This document shows positions 1-9,400 of a DNA stretch of 39,445 nucleotides, piece after piece. The stretch is from assembly GCF_026627445.1 (NCBI RefSeq), contig NZ_JAPNLJ010000060.1:1-39445 (forward strand), in the 5' to 3' direction. Source of the stretch: Streptomyces sp. H27-H1. Its GTDB lineage: Bacteria; Actinomycetota; Actinomycetes; Streptomycetales; Streptomycetaceae. The position numbers and the translations under genes were made by a program. How positions within the stretch are numbered: position 1 is the first letter of the stretch; each line of letters opens with the position of its first letter. Under the pieces are notes generated by a model. The model saw only the letters and a program-made list of their open reading frames with translations. It was not told the DNA's origin and ran no database searches.

Positions 1-121
1 CCTCCCGGCCGACCAGCAGGGGCACGGTCTGACCTCAGAAGTCGATGCTTCCGGCGTCGAAAGTGCTCACCTGCTGGCGGCTACGGAACCAAGCATTCCC
101 CGGTTCCGCAGCTCCCATTAG
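1..121 (+). other. Possible C-terminal tail of an upstream gene
   Basis: One + frame is open from the window edge to a TAG at 119-121 and would encode about 39 residues ending FRSSH. I recognise no domain. The downstream SAF-domain frame is the same frame, so the stop separates this tail from the SAF homology that begins right after it. It could be the end of a different gene or the decayed front of the SAF gene. It lacks the hydrophobic segment expected before a SAF domain, which favours the first reading. Confidence 0.2.
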
Positions 122-142
122 GCGCTGACGGCCGCCGATGTC

Positions 143-589
143 GTGATCGCCGAGGTGTCCGCGGATGGCGCGCTGACCCCGATGCCCGCCGCCGACCGCG
201 CCTCGGTGATCGGCAAGCGGCCTGCCGTGGACTTGCGTAAGGGCGGCCTGCTCCTTGCCTCGCAGCTGAACCCGGGCTCAGGGCTGGGCGACGACAAGGC
301 CCAGGTCGGTGTGCAGGTCAAGCGCGGCCAGGCCCCGGCAGGATCGCTGGTGCCTGGGGACAAGGTCCTGGCGGTGACCGTGCCCGGGCAGGGTGAACAG
401 GGCAGCGGGAAGGAAGCCGAAGCTCCTCCGGTCTCGGTGAAGGCCACCGTCGTCTCTGTCAGCCGGCCGGATGCCTCCGGTGCCATCGTCATCAATCTGG
501 CCGTCGCGACGTCGGACGGCCCGCTCCTGGCCACGCGTGCGTCCGCGGGCCGGATCGCTCTCGTCCGTGAAGCACGGAGCGCCTCGTGA
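143..589 (+). CDS. SAF-domain (CpaB/RcpC-like) protein, 5'-truncated
   Basis: About 148 residues from a GTG at 143. The N-terminal part resembles the SAF domain of CpaB/RcpC-type pilus assembly proteins: a segment of the form ADRASVIGK is followed by AVDLRKGGLLLASQL. The later part, VQVKRGQAPAGSLVPGDKV, also fits. Actinobacterial homologues normally carry a membrane helix and the first SAF strand before this point. Here SAF-like sequence (ALTAADV) begins straight after an in-frame TAG at 119-121, so the anchor is missing. The product may be non-functional. The gene ends in a 4-bp GTGA overlap with the next gene, which ties it to the tad operon. I see no start with a convincing ribosome binding site. 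Confidence 0.6.
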   Translation: MIAEVSADGALTPMPAADRASVIGKRPAVDLRKGGLLLASQLNPGSGLGDDKAQVGVQVKRGQAPAGSLVPGDKVLAVTVPGQGEQGSGKEAEAPPVSVKATVVSVSRPDASGAIVINLAVATSDGPLLATRASAGRIALVREARSAS

Positions 590-1461
590 CCGTGACCGCG
601 CTCGTCTCCGCGAAGTCCTCTGGTGTCACCACCACCGCACTGGCCTTGGCCCTCGCCTCCTCGCAGCCTTCGCTGCTTGCCGAGTGCGATCCAGCCGGAG
701 GGACCATCCGAGCCGGCCTCCTGCAGGGCCGGGTCGACGCCTCTTACGGGCTTTATCACCTGGCGGCTGCCGAACGCGCCGGCGATGACGCGCTCGCGCA
801 CACCTTCGCCAGCCACCTGATCCCACTGGACGGTGCCGGCAACCGCAGGGTTCTGCCCGGTCTGACGGATCCGGCACAGGCCGCGGGGCTGAGCCGGACC
901 TGGCCGGCCCTCTCTCAGGTGATGCGGGTGCTTTCCGACGAGGGCGGCTACGACGTCACCATCGACGCCGGCCGGATCGCGCTGGAGTCCGGCGCCCTGC
1001 ACCCTGTCCTGACCCCGGCTCCCCTGCTCCACGGCGCGGACCTCGTCCTCCTTGTCGTACGCGGCACCAGCCAGTCGCTGTCTCTGGCCCGCTATGTCAT
1101 TGACCCGCTGAAAGCGGAGCTTGAGGAGCGGGGCTCCGGCGCGGACGCCTTGGGTCTGCTGCTCATTGAGGAGGGCCCTGCCCGCGCCCACGAGATCGCC
1201 GAGACCCTGCGGCTGCCGGTCCTGGCCGCGCTGCCCTTCGACCCGGAGACGGCCGGCTACCTCACCCACGGCGGGCAGCCACCGCGCAACAGCAAGCGCA
1301 ACCCCCTACTCCCCCGCGCGCGCACCGCCTCCGACAACTTCCGGGCCGCGGCTTCGCGCCGGCGTCTGCAACGCCAGTACCCGCAGCCGCCAGCGCCCGC
1401 GTACCCGCAGCTGTCGGGTGTGCTGCAGCGGCTGAGCCAGGGGGCGGCGCCCCGTGGCTGA
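586..1461 (+). CDS. CpaE/TadZ-like MinD-family protein with deviant Walker A
   Basis: This 291-residue protein sits where tad operons carry CpaE/TadZ, the MinD/ParA-like factor that localises the pilus machine. The start is a GTG overlapping the previous stop. Residues 1-40 have the MinD layout: a beta strand, a would-be P-loop and an ECDPAGG segment (33-39) matching the switch region after strand 2. The P-loop reads AKSSGVTTT (9-17), without the GKT lysine and its preceding glycines, so ordinary ATP hydrolysis is doubtful. The middle has MinD-like strands such as DLVLLVVRG and ALGLLLIEEG. The C-terminal 60 residues are rich in Arg, Pro and Gln. The family call rests on context plus fold-like motifs. 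Degenerate P-loops also occur in some TadZ proteins. Confidence 0.7.
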   Translation: MTVTALVSAKSSGVTTTALALALASSQPSLLAECDPAGGTIRAGLLQGRVDASYGLYHLAAAERAGDDALAHTFASHLIPLDGAGNRRVLPGLTDPAQAAGLSRTWPALSQVMRVLSDEGGYDVTIDAGRIALESGALHPVLTPAPLLHGADLVLLVVRGTSQSLSLARYVIDPLKAELEERGSGADALGLLLIEEGPARAHEIAETLRLPVLAALPFDPETAGYLTHGGQPPRNSKRNPLLPRARTASDNFRAAASRRRLQRQYPQPPAPAYPQLSGVLQRLSQGAAPRG

Positions 1462-3016
1462 CACCCATCAGCGCCCCGGCCTGAGCGCGGGGCCTGCCGA
1501 CATCACGAGCCTGCTCGCCGGACGCATCGGTCACGGGACACCGTCGGGGCCGCCGTCCGCGGCTCCGGCTGCCCGACACCCCGTACCTGCGGCCCGCCCT
1601 GCCCTCCCAGTGGCGTCCGCCGGTCCGGCTTCGGTGCCCCGGCTCGCCGAGCTGCCTGGCGAACTGCCAGTCGCATGGGATGTGATCGAGTCCCTGCAGG
1701 CCGACGTCTCCCAGAAGCTAACCGCGGAGGACCCCAACCGGCTACTGGACGGGGACGACCGCCGCGCACGGGCACGTTCACTGGTCAACGCAGCGGTCGC
1801 GCAGTGGGTGATCCTCTACGCCCAGGGCAACACCCCGCTCAGCTCCGACCAGGAACGCGCAATAAGCGATGCCGTCTTCAACGCGATGTTCCGTGGCGGC
1901 CGCCTGCAGTCCCTGCTGGACGAGGAGGGCGTCGAGGACATCATGGTCGACGGCCTGAAGGCCCACATCGAGTACTACGACCGCCCCCGCCGCACCATCG
2001 ACAGGATCGCCGACTCCCACGACGAGCTCACCGCCTGGGTCAACCGGATGGCGGGCCTGTCCGGGCACGGCGAACGGTCGCTGACCCAGGCCACGCCCTC
2101 GATCGGGTTCCGGATGCCGGACGGCTCCCGCGTCACCTCGAGCCTGCTCACGACCCGGCCCTCGGTGGCGATCCGAAAGCACCGCATCCGCGATCACGGC
2201 CTGGACCAGCTCCTCGAGATGGGCTCCATCAACCCGATCCTGCGCGCCTTCCTGATCGGCTGCGTCATGGCCAAGCTGAACATCCTGGTCGTGGGGGACA
2301 TGGGAGCCGGCAAGACCAGCCTTCTGCGCGCCCTGGGGCGCGAGATCCCCGCCGAAGAGCGCCTGGTCACCCTGGAGTCGGACCGCGAGCTCTACCTGGA
2401 TGAACCCGGTCCGCCGGACAAGCCCGGCCCCCTCACATTCGCCTTCGAGGCCCGCCAGTCCAACGGCGAGGTCCGCGCCGGTGAGAGGACCGGCGAGATC
2501 ACCATCTCCGACATGTTCGACACCGCGCTGCGCTACAACGCGACCCGGGTGATGGTCGGCGAGGTCCGGTCGAAGGAAATCCTCTCCATGCTGGACACCA
2601 TGTCCGCAGGCGGCAAGAGCTCGATGTGCACCCTGCACGTGCGGCGGCCGCACGCCATCATCAGCCGTCTCGTCCAGCTGTGCACCAACGCCGGCATGCA
2701 GACGGAAGCCGCGCACCACCTCATCGCTTCGTCCGTCGACGTGGTCGTCTACCTCACCTACCTGGACGAGACCGCGCTCGGCGGCCGCCGCCACCGGTTC
2801 GTCTCGCACGTCCTGGAGATTCACGACGTCGTGGGTGAAGGTGGCCGCCCCTCCATCACCGAGATCTTCGCGCCGCAGGGGACCGAGCGGCGCGCCGTCT
2901 ACCGCAACATGCCCTCCTTCGTCGACGAACTGGAACTCACCGGCAACTTCTACCGCCACTGGTTCACCCACGAGCCAGCAGCCTGGGGCGCCCCCCTGGA
3001 GCTGGTACGACGATGA
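1454..3016 (+). CDS. cpaF: CpaF/TadA-type pilus secretion ATPase
   Basis: A 520-residue type II/IV secretion-system ATPase, expected to form the cytoplasmic hexameric motor that drives Flp pilin assembly. Residues 1-70 are Pro/Ala rich. An N-terminal domain follows (about 75-260), and then the RecA-like core. The core has Walker A GDMGAGKTSL (281-290), an acidic stretch LESDRELYLDEP (307-318), the Walker B-like RVMVGEVR (365-372) and the His box MCTLHVRRP (391-399), all in family order. The GTG start at 1454 overlaps the upstream gene by 8 bp. The inner-membrane partners TadB and TadC follow directly. All catalytic motifs look intact. Confidence 0.93.
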   Translation: MADTHQRPGLSAGPADITSLLAGRIGHGTPSGPPSAAPAARHPVPAARPALPVASAGPASVPRLAELPGELPVAWDVIESLQADVSQKLTAEDPNRLLDGDDRRARARSLVNAAVAQWVILYAQGNTPLSSDQERAISDAVFNAMFRGGRLQSLLDEEGVEDIMVDGLKAHIEYYDRPRRTIDRIADSHDELTAWVNRMAGLSGHGERSLTQATPSIGFRMPDGSRVTSSLLTTRPSVAIRKHRIRDHGLDQLLEMGSINPILRAFLIGCVMAKLNILVVGDMGAGKTSLLRALGREIPAEERLVTLESDRELYLDEPGPPDKPGPLTFAFEARQSNGEVRAGERTGEITISDMFDTALRYNATRVMVGEVRSKEILSMLDTMSAGGKSSMCTLHVRRPHAIISRLVQLCTNAGMQTEAAHHLIASSVDVVVYLTYLDETALGGRRHRFVSHVLEIHDVVGEGGRPSITEIFAPQGTERRAVYRNMPSFVDELELTGNFYRHWFTHEPAAWGAPLELVRR

Positions 3017-3038
3017 ACACACCCCTCAGGGAGATGCG

Positions 3039-3956
3039 GTGAACTCCAGCCAGCTCGCCCTCGTCGCCGCCTGCTGCGCCGCCGTCATGGTCCTCGCGCT
3101 CATCAGCGCCGTCCGTGCGCTCCGCGGCCGTGCCGTCGACCCGGGCAAACCCCCGAGCCGTACGGCCGGGCGGATCCAGCGGGCGAAAGCCGAACTGCCC
3201 CAGGCCTGGCAGAACCGCTGGCGTCACCTGTGCGCCGTCGCCGCCGTAGCGACGCTGGCAGTGTGGGCGTGGACGGGCTGGCCCGTCCACGGCCTCCTCG
3301 CCGGCGGGGCGGTCCTGGGCCTGCCCTACGTCCTGAACCCCGGAACCGCCGCCGTCCAGCGCATCGAACGCCTTGAAGCGCTCGGCCAGTGGCTCAACCA
3401 CCTGGCCGGCGTACACCAGGCCGGAATCTCCCTGCCCCAGACCATCCGATCCTCCGCCAAAGCCGCCCCCGCACCGATCGCGCCGAGCGTGCGGGCACTC
3501 GCGGACCGCCTGCGCTCCGGCCTGGACGCCGAACGTGCTTACGCCCTGTTCGCCGACGAACTCGCCGACGGCGTCAGCGACCACGTAGTCCTGCTGCTCC
3601 AGACCCACATCGTCAACAAGGGACGAGGCCTGTCGACCGCACTGGAGTCCCTCGCGGTCACCATCCACCAGCAGGCCGCCGACGCCCGCGACATCGAGGC
3701 CGACCGCGCGAAGGTCCGCAAGAGCTCCCGCATGGTCTCCGTAGTCATCAGCGTTGTCGTCATCGGCTGCATGCTCAACCCGGCCTGGTCCGGCTGGTAC
3801 CAGAGCCCGCTCGGGCAGGTCGTCCTCGCCGTCCTCGGCGGTCTCTTCGCCTACACGCTCCGCTGGCTGCGGAAGATCGCGCGGACCCAGCCTGACCCCC
3901 GCCTCATCGACCCGCTGCCCGCCGCCGCGCTCACCCTGACCGGAGGCACCCGATGA
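3039..3956 (+). CDS. TadB-like inner-membrane platform protein
   Basis: About 305 residues of the type II secretion F-domain family, expected to partner TadC as the membrane platform on which the CpaF ATPase acts. The start is the GTG at 3039, preceded by a GGGAGA-like ribosome binding site and 22 bp after the CpaF stop. The same frame is open further upstream but overlaps cpaF. Predicted membrane segments lie at about 5-27, 63-99 (probably two helices), 232-247 and 260-277. The cytoplasmic F-domain between them includes ERLEALGQWLNHLAGVHQAG and LQTHIVNKGRGL, typical of TadB. It overlaps the TadC gene by 4 bp (ATGA). Confidence 0.88.
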   Translation: MNSSQLALVAACCAAVMVLALISAVRALRGRAVDPGKPPSRTAGRIQRAKAELPQAWQNRWRHLCAVAAVATLAVWAWTGWPVHGLLAGGAVLGLPYVLNPGTAAVQRIERLEALGQWLNHLAGVHQAGISLPQTIRSSAKAAPAPIAPSVRALADRLRSGLDAERAYALFADELADGVSDHVVLLLQTHIVNKGRGLSTALESLAVTIHQQAADARDIEADRAKVRKSSRMVSVVISVVVIGCMLNPAWSGWYQSPLGQVVLAVLGGLFAYTLRWLRKIARTQPDPRLIDPLPAAALTLTGGTR

Positions 3957-4849
3957 TCCCGCTGACCGCGGTCCTTCCCGCGGCCGCGGCCGGCCTCCTG
4001 ATCGGCCTGGCCGTACGCGCCCTCCTGCCGGCCCGCCAGAACCTGGCCTCCACGCTCGACCGCCTGGACGTCGCCAAGACCGGCGCACCGCTCCTCGCCT
4101 CGGCTGCCCCGTACGGCTCGGGCACGCTTCCCGAACACGTCGGAGCCAAGCTCCTCAGCGAACTCGGCGGGCGCCTCACGCTCCCCACCCGGGACCTGAA
4201 CCTGCTGAGCATCAGCCCGGCCGAGCACCTCGGCAAGCGGGCCCTGTTCGCTCTGTACGGGCTGGTGGCGCCACAGCTGCTGCAAGCCCTGCTGGCTCTC
4301 GCCGGTGCCCCGCTGCCGTTCGTACTGCCCGCGCTCGTCTCCCTGGCCATGGCCGGCCTCTTCTGGTTCTGGCCCGGCAAGGAAGTCGCCCGCGACGCCG
4401 CCGCGGCCCGCTTGGTCGTACGGTCCGCGGTCGCCTCCTACCTGGAGCGCGTCGCGCTCGCCCGCATCGCCAACTCCGGCGCAGCCCAGGCCCTGACCCA
4501 GACCGCCGAGGTCGGTGACGGGTTCATCTTCGTCCGCATGCGCCAGGTCTTCCACCAGGCCGACCTCTCCGGCGTCACCGTGTGGGACGCCCTCAAGCAA
4601 CTCGGCGACGAACTCGACATCCCCGAACTGACCCGCCCCGCCGACACCCTCGCCCTCGCCGGCGACGGCGCGGCCGTCTACACCACGCTCCAGGCCCAGG
4701 CCCGCCAGCTGCGCATCGCGATGCTGTCGGATGCCAAAGCCCAGGCCAACGCGGCGAGCGCAGCGATGATCCTGCCGGTCACCTTCGGCGTCATCTTGAT
4801 GCTCACCTTCGTGATGATCCCCATCACGATCACCATTCTCGGAAGCTGA
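3953..4849 (+). CDS. TadC-like inner-membrane platform protein
   Basis: A 298-residue second F-domain protein. Membrane segments lie near 4-25, 97-140 (a long, probably paired hydrophobic stretch) and 266-296. The cytoplasmic F-domain contains RMRQVFHQADLSGVTVWDAL, in the position where TadC proteins carry their conserved helices. The ATG start overlaps the TadB stop in an ATGA, a sign of translational coupling. Stoichiometric TadB/TadC pairs are standard in Flp-type pilus systems. No catalytic residues are expected. It could be called a generic type II secretion protein F, but the context points to TadC. Confidence 0.88.
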   Translation: MIPLTAVLPAAAAGLLIGLAVRALLPARQNLASTLDRLDVAKTGAPLLASAAPYGSGTLPEHVGAKLLSELGGRLTLPTRDLNLLSISPAEHLGKRALFALYGLVAPQLLQALLALAGAPLPFVLPALVSLAMAGLFWFWPGKEVARDAAAARLVVRSAVASYLERVALARIANSGAAQALTQTAEVGDGFIFVRMRQVFHQADLSGVTVWDALKQLGDELDIPELTRPADTLALAGDGAAVYTTLQAQARQLRIAMLSDAKAQANAASAAMILPVTFGVILMLTFVMIPITITILGS

Positions 4850-4874
4850 ACCAGATATGAGGGGGAACCCACCC

Positions 4875-5066
4875 ATGGACATCCAGATGCTGACCGTGTG
4901 GATCCGCAGCCACTACACAGCGCTCCGCACAGCCAGGGGCGACGCCGGCCAGACATCCACCGAGATGGCAATGATCGCCGGAGCGCTGCTGCTCGGCGCC
5001 GGCCTGCTGGTGGTGGCCATCCGCACCAAGCTCCTGGAGAAGATCGGCGTCATCAGCGGCGGCTGA
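4875..5066 (+). CDS. Flp-type pilin precursor (small)
   Basis: A 63-residue protein with the architecture of a Flp/Tad major pilin: a charged leader of about 25 residues, a GQTSTE segment and a 19-residue hydrophobic helix (31-49). Gly25 with Glu30 reproduces the G-xxxx-E prepilin peptidase signature, predicting cleavage after Gly25. The start at 4875 is preferred over an in-frame ATG at 4857 because the sequence between them (GAGGGGG) is the likely ribosome binding site. It lies 25 bp after tadC, and longer pseudopilin genes follow. No prepilin peptidase gene is in the window, so processing would need one elsewhere. Confidence 0.82.
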   Translation: MDIQMLTVWIRSHYTALRTARGDAGQTSTEMAMIAGALLLGAGLLVVAIRTKLLEKIGVISGG

Positions 5067-5103
5067 CCAGCACCGACATCAACAAGACGAGGGGACGGCA
5101 CGG

Positions 5104-5520
5104 ATGAAAGGCCCCAGCGTGAAGCGCTGGTACAGGTGGCGCAGACTTCGGGGCGACGGCGGCTTCGCCAGTGTTGAGTTCGCGGTCCTGGCCGTCGTCG
5201 TGCTCACGCTCATCTTCACCATCATCCAGGTCGGCCTGTACTACCACGCCCGGAAAGTCGCCCAGTCCGCCGCCCGCCAGGGCGTCGAGGCCGGGCGGCA
5301 GTTCGGCTCCGGCCCGGGCGCGGGCGTCTCCCAGGCTCAGTCCTTCCTGGGCCGCTTCGGCGGCAGCGTCCAAGGCGCGAGCGTCTCCTCCGAGGGGAGC
5401 TCCGCGGAGGAGATCCGCATTACCGTGCGCGGCCGCGTCGCCACCCTGGTCCCCGGCTTCACCCTGGACGTCGTTCAGTACGCCGATGCCCCCGTCGAAC
5501 GCTGGACGGTGGCGCCATGA
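5104..5520 (+). CDS. TadE-like pseudopilin
   Basis: A 138-residue TadE-family minor pilin. Its leader is very basic (KRWYRWRRLR). Gly20 followed by FASVE with Glu25 fits the prepilin peptidase G-xxxx-E pattern. The hydrophobic helix at about 24-46 leads into YYHARKVAQSAARQGVEAGR, the conserved helical extension of TadE domains. The C-terminal portion is a small beta-rich domain. TadE proteins are inserted in the membrane or incorporated as minor pilus components. The ATG at 5104 sits 37 bp after the Flp pilin gene. The end overlaps the next pseudopilin gene by 4 bp. Confidence 0.85.
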   Translation: MKGPSVKRWYRWRRLRGDGGFASVEFAVLAVVVLTLIFTIIQVGLYYHARKVAQSAARQGVEAGRQFGSGPGAGVSQAQSFLGRFGGSVQGASVSSEGSSAEEIRITVRGRVATLVPGFTLDVVQYADAPVERWTVAP

Positions 5521-5975
5521 CGATCAGGGTCTGGGTGCGGCGCCGCATGAGCGAGGTGGGAGGCGACCGGGGTTCCTACGCCCTGGAGACAGCGGTCCTT
5601 GCACCGGTGATGATCTCGCTACTCCTGCTGATGGTCGCCTTCGGCCGGGTAACGGACGCCGAGGGCGCCGTGGACGCTGCCGCGCGGGCAGCGGCCCGGG
5701 CAGCCTCACTCGAACGGGACGCGGGTGAAGCCCAGAGCCAAGGCCGGGCCGCGGCCAGCCGGAGCCTTGAGGGTGAGGGCATCACCTGCCAGGCCTCCAG
5801 CGTGAGCGTCGACACCTCCGGCTACGCGCTGGACACCGGCGTCGCCGCAAACGTGACCGCGACGATCGCGTGCACAGCCAACCTGTCCGACATCGGCCTG
5901 CCCGGCCTGCCCGGGTCCAAGACGCTCACCGCATCGTGGACCAGCCCGATCGATACGCACCGGGGGCGCCAGTGA
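5517..5975 (+). CDS. TadE/TadF-like pseudopilin
   Basis: A 152-residue second TadE/TadF-family protein. Gly19 is followed by SYALE with Glu24, again the prepilin peptidase pattern. A hydrophobic helix at about 25-44 continues into an Ala-rich amphipathic stretch (DAAARAAARAASLERDAGEA). Two cysteines, in GITCQAS and ATIACTAN, could form a disulfide in the exported C-terminal domain. It starts with ATG in an ATGA overlap with the previous gene and ends in a GTGA overlap with the next. Three consecutive pseudopilins of this kind are typical of actinobacterial tad loci. Confidence 0.83.
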   Translation: MTIRVWVRRRMSEVGGDRGSYALETAVLAPVMISLLLLMVAFGRVTDAEGAVDAAARAAARAASLERDAGEAQSQGRAAASRSLEGEGITCQASSVSVDTSGYALDTGVAANVTATIACTANLSDIGLPGLPGSKTLTASWTSPIDTHRGRQ

Positions 5976-6433
5976 TCACCCTGGTTCACGGGCTTCGCAG
6001 ACGGATTGCGGCAGCCCTCAACCCACCTGACCGTGACCGCGGGTCGATGTCCACGTTCTTCGCCCTGACCACCCTCGCGATCCTGATGGTCCTTGGTCTG
6101 CTCGTTGACGGCGGGGGCACGCTGAACGCTGCCAACCGTGCAGCATCCCTTGCTCAGGAAGCAGCCCGCACCGCAGGCCAGCAACTCGACCCCGCCCAGG
6201 CCATCGAGGGCACCGCCATCACCATCGACCCCGACGCCGCAGCAGGCGCCGCCCAGGACTACCTCGCCGCCGCCGGCGTCCAGGGCAGCGCCGAGATCAC
6301 CGACGGCGGGCAGAGCCTCACCATCACCGTCAACGCCTCGTACACCACGCTCTTCGCCCAGCTCGTCGGCCAGAGCACGATCACCGTCACCGGCACCGCG
6401 AAAGCACACCTGCAGACCCAACCAGGAGGCTGA
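5972..6433 (+). CDS. TadG/TadE-like pseudopilin
   Basis: A 153-residue protein taken from the GTG at 5972, which overlaps the upstream TGA (an earlier in-frame start would run into the previous gene). After a basic N-terminus, RGSMSTFFALTTLAILMVLG forms the membrane helix. LNAANRAASLAQEAARTAGQ follows as the amphipathic extension seen in TadG-type proteins. Unlike the two upstream pseudopilins it has no Glu five residues after the candidate cleavage glycine (Gly24), so it may stay membrane-anchored. The C-terminal part has repeats of ITVNASYTTLF/ITVTGTAKAHL character, suggesting a small beta domain. Confidence 0.8.
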   Translation: MITLVHGLRRRIAAALNPPDRDRGSMSTFFALTTLAILMVLGLLVDGGGTLNAANRAASLAQEAARTAGQQLDPAQAIEGTAITIDPDAAAGAAQDYLAAAGVQGSAEITDGGQSLTITVNASYTTLFAQLVGQSTITVTGTAKAHLQTQPGG

Positions 6434-6441
6434 GCCGCACC

Positions 6442-9400
6442 ATGGCCCACCGCACCCCCGCTCCACTGCGAGTCCTCGGCCGCCTCCTGAAGGCCGTCCT
6501 GGGTCTCGTGGTCCTGGCTGTGCTCGTCGCTGGCATCCCGCTGCTCCTGCTGAAAGTCGGCTACCAGCCGACCGAGCTGTCCGGCGGCTGGGACCTTCTG
6601 ACCCGCCAGGACGACGGCACCCTCTTCCTCACCGCCCTGACGTGCATCGGGTGGGCGGCCTGGGCCTCCTTCGCGTTCTCCACGCTCGTCGAACTCGTCG
6701 CCGTGCTGCGCCGCCAGAAAGCGCCGAAGATCCGCGGGCTAGGAGGCCTGCAGTCGCTGGCCGGGTTCCTGATCGGATCCATCGTCCTGATCGGCCCGGC
6801 GGCCGCGGCCAGCGTGGCGGCCCCGCAGGCTGTCGCCGCGACCACCCACCACACGCTCTCCGCCGGACCCGGCACGCAAACTGCGGCGCCCACTGCGAGC
6901 AGCTCCACAGCGCCCGCGGCGCCGACGCACACGGTGACCTCCTCGACCGAGCTTGCCTGGGACCTCGCAGAGCAGTACCTGGGCGACGGGAAACGCTGGA
7001 AGGACATCGCCGCCCTCAACCCCGGCATCCCCGAACTCGTCGCCGGAGACCAGTACCTCCCCCAAGGCACCGTCCTCACCCTGCCCGCCGACGCACGCCT
7101 CGCCACCCCACCGGCAGCCGACAACTCCCCCGCCGCCGAACAGGCACCACCGGCACCGGACAAGCAGCCCTCACCCAGCACCGGAGCGGGCCTCTCAGAG
7201 CCCGGGCCGGGTCAGCCCGCAACCGAGACGGTCAAGCCGGCCGACACCCTCTCGGACATCGCCGACCGACACGGTGACCCAAACGACTGGCCGGCCCTGT
7301 TCGAAGCCAACCGCGGCAAGCCCCAGCCGGGCGGCGGCACCTTCACCGACCCCAACCTCATCTACCCCGGTCAGCAACTCGACCTCCCCGCGTCCTGGGC
7401 CTCCACCCCACGGCCCCCCAGCGCCGACGTCCCCCCGCCCGCCGCTGGTGCTCCCGCTCCGGACCCCGGTACACAGGTGCCGGCCCCGGTTGGCGATGAA
7501 CACCCGGGCCAGGCACAGCAGCCGGCTCCTCCCTCGGCCGCCCCCTCAACTATTCCGTCGCCCACGCCGAGCCCTGGCCCGCCCAGCGTGCCGGCACCGG
7601 CCGCTTCGGCTGCGCCCACTGCACCAGCCGCGCCCCTCAGCAAGGCCCCGGAGCCCGTGGTCGCGGAGGTCGAGGACCCGGACAGTGCTGTGTCTGCCGG
7701 GGTGTGGATGGGGGCTGGAGCCCTGGCCGCGGCGCTGGTCGGAACGCTCACCGTCCGCCGGATCCTCCAGCAGCGCCGTCGACGCCCGGGCCGGCGCATC
7801 CCCATGCCCAAGGGCCGGGCCGCGCAGACCGAACAACACCTGCGCGCGGTGCAGCATCCCAGCGGCTTCGAACTGCTGGACCGTGCCCTGCGCAGCCTCG
7901 CCCTCAACCTTGCCGACACGAGCCGCGAGCTGCCCGCCATCGAGGCGGTCGTCCTACACGACGCGAAGATCGAACTGCATCTCACAGACGACAGCGCGCC
8001 GATGAAGCCCTTCACCTCAGCCGTTGGCCGTTCCGACTTGTGGACCTGTCTGGCGAGCAGCCCGCACTTGGCCGACGAGGAAGCACTGCGCGCCGCTGAT
8101 GTCCCCTACCCGGCACTGATCTCAGTCGGCTGGGACACCACCGGCCATCTCGTCCTTGTCGACCTCGAACACGTCGGGGTCCTACAGCTGGCCGGCGACG
8201 CCGACTTCGCCCGGCACGTCCTGCAGGCCATCGCGGTCGAACTGGCCAATACTCCCCTGCCAGGTCACCTCGAAGTCACCGCACTCGCGGACACCGCACC
8301 CGGCCTGGACACCGCCGTGCCCGAACGAGTCGCCCGCACCCGGCTGCTCGCCGAGGCGGCCGCCGAGCTTGTTGGCCACGCCGCAGAACAGCGCCGTGCC
8401 CTGGAGAACGTAGGTGCGAGCAGTCTGCGTACCGCGCGGCTCCTGGAGGACGGCGGTGATTCCTGGACCCCGCTCATCCTCCTGGCACAGGACCTGTCCC
8501 ACGAGGACACCACGGCCGCCTCACTCCTCGACACCCTCGCGGCACACCCCCGCGTTGCCGGCGCACTCGTCTGCTCCAGCACCCGACCCGAGCACGCCGG
8601 GGGATGGACTCTGACATGCAAGGGCCCGAACGACGTCGTCGTCCTGCCCGGCTCGGATCTGCCCGTGCGCCTGCAGGGACTGAGCGATACCCAATTCGCC
8701 GACGCCATCGAGCTGCTCACCGTCGCCGCGAGCGACATCGACGTCCCCGCCTCCGAGCGCACCGATGACGTTCTCGATGACCCTCGGGCCGTCGAGGATC
8801 TCCACGTCGGTGACCCGTCGGCCGGAGAGATGCCGACGGACGGAGATCCACTCGGGGCGGATCTGGATGGACTGCCCGGCGAGTACGCCGAGGGCGAGGT
8901 CGAGGCTCCGTTCACCACGCAGGCAGTGCCTTCCGGGCAAGCCGCTCCAGCAGTCGACGCAGGCCTGACTCTGCTCCCGGCGGCCAGGACCAAGGACGCT
9001 TCCGCGGACGATGATGCAAGCGCTGCAGAAGAGCCTGGTTCGACCGGCCTCACCCTTGCCGACGTCTATGCCGACGCAGACCTGGAACACCCTGAGGCTC
9101 CCCGCAGGACGACAAACGCGTGCGCTCCCCGAGCCACGGCAGCCGTGCACGTCACCCTCCCCGCATCGCCCCCGACGGCGATCCCGGAAGGCACCGCCAG
9201 AGACATCGCCGAGCCCACCGCTGTACCGGAGCAGTCATCCGGCCCTTCCGTGCTGCTCCTCGGACCAGTCCGTATCGACGGTGCCGGCGGCCGGATCGAC
9301 TCCAGCCGCCTGACCGTCGCCACCGAACTCATCGCCTACCTCGCCCTGAACACCGGGATCGACCACCACGCGATCGACAACGCCCTGTGGCCCGGACACA

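Noticed and set aside
118..1269. A 383-codon - strand frame opposite the SAF and CpaE-like genes
   Set aside because: Composition is Gly/Arg/Pro rich without domains, and it opposes two genes that are tightly coupled to the tad operon.
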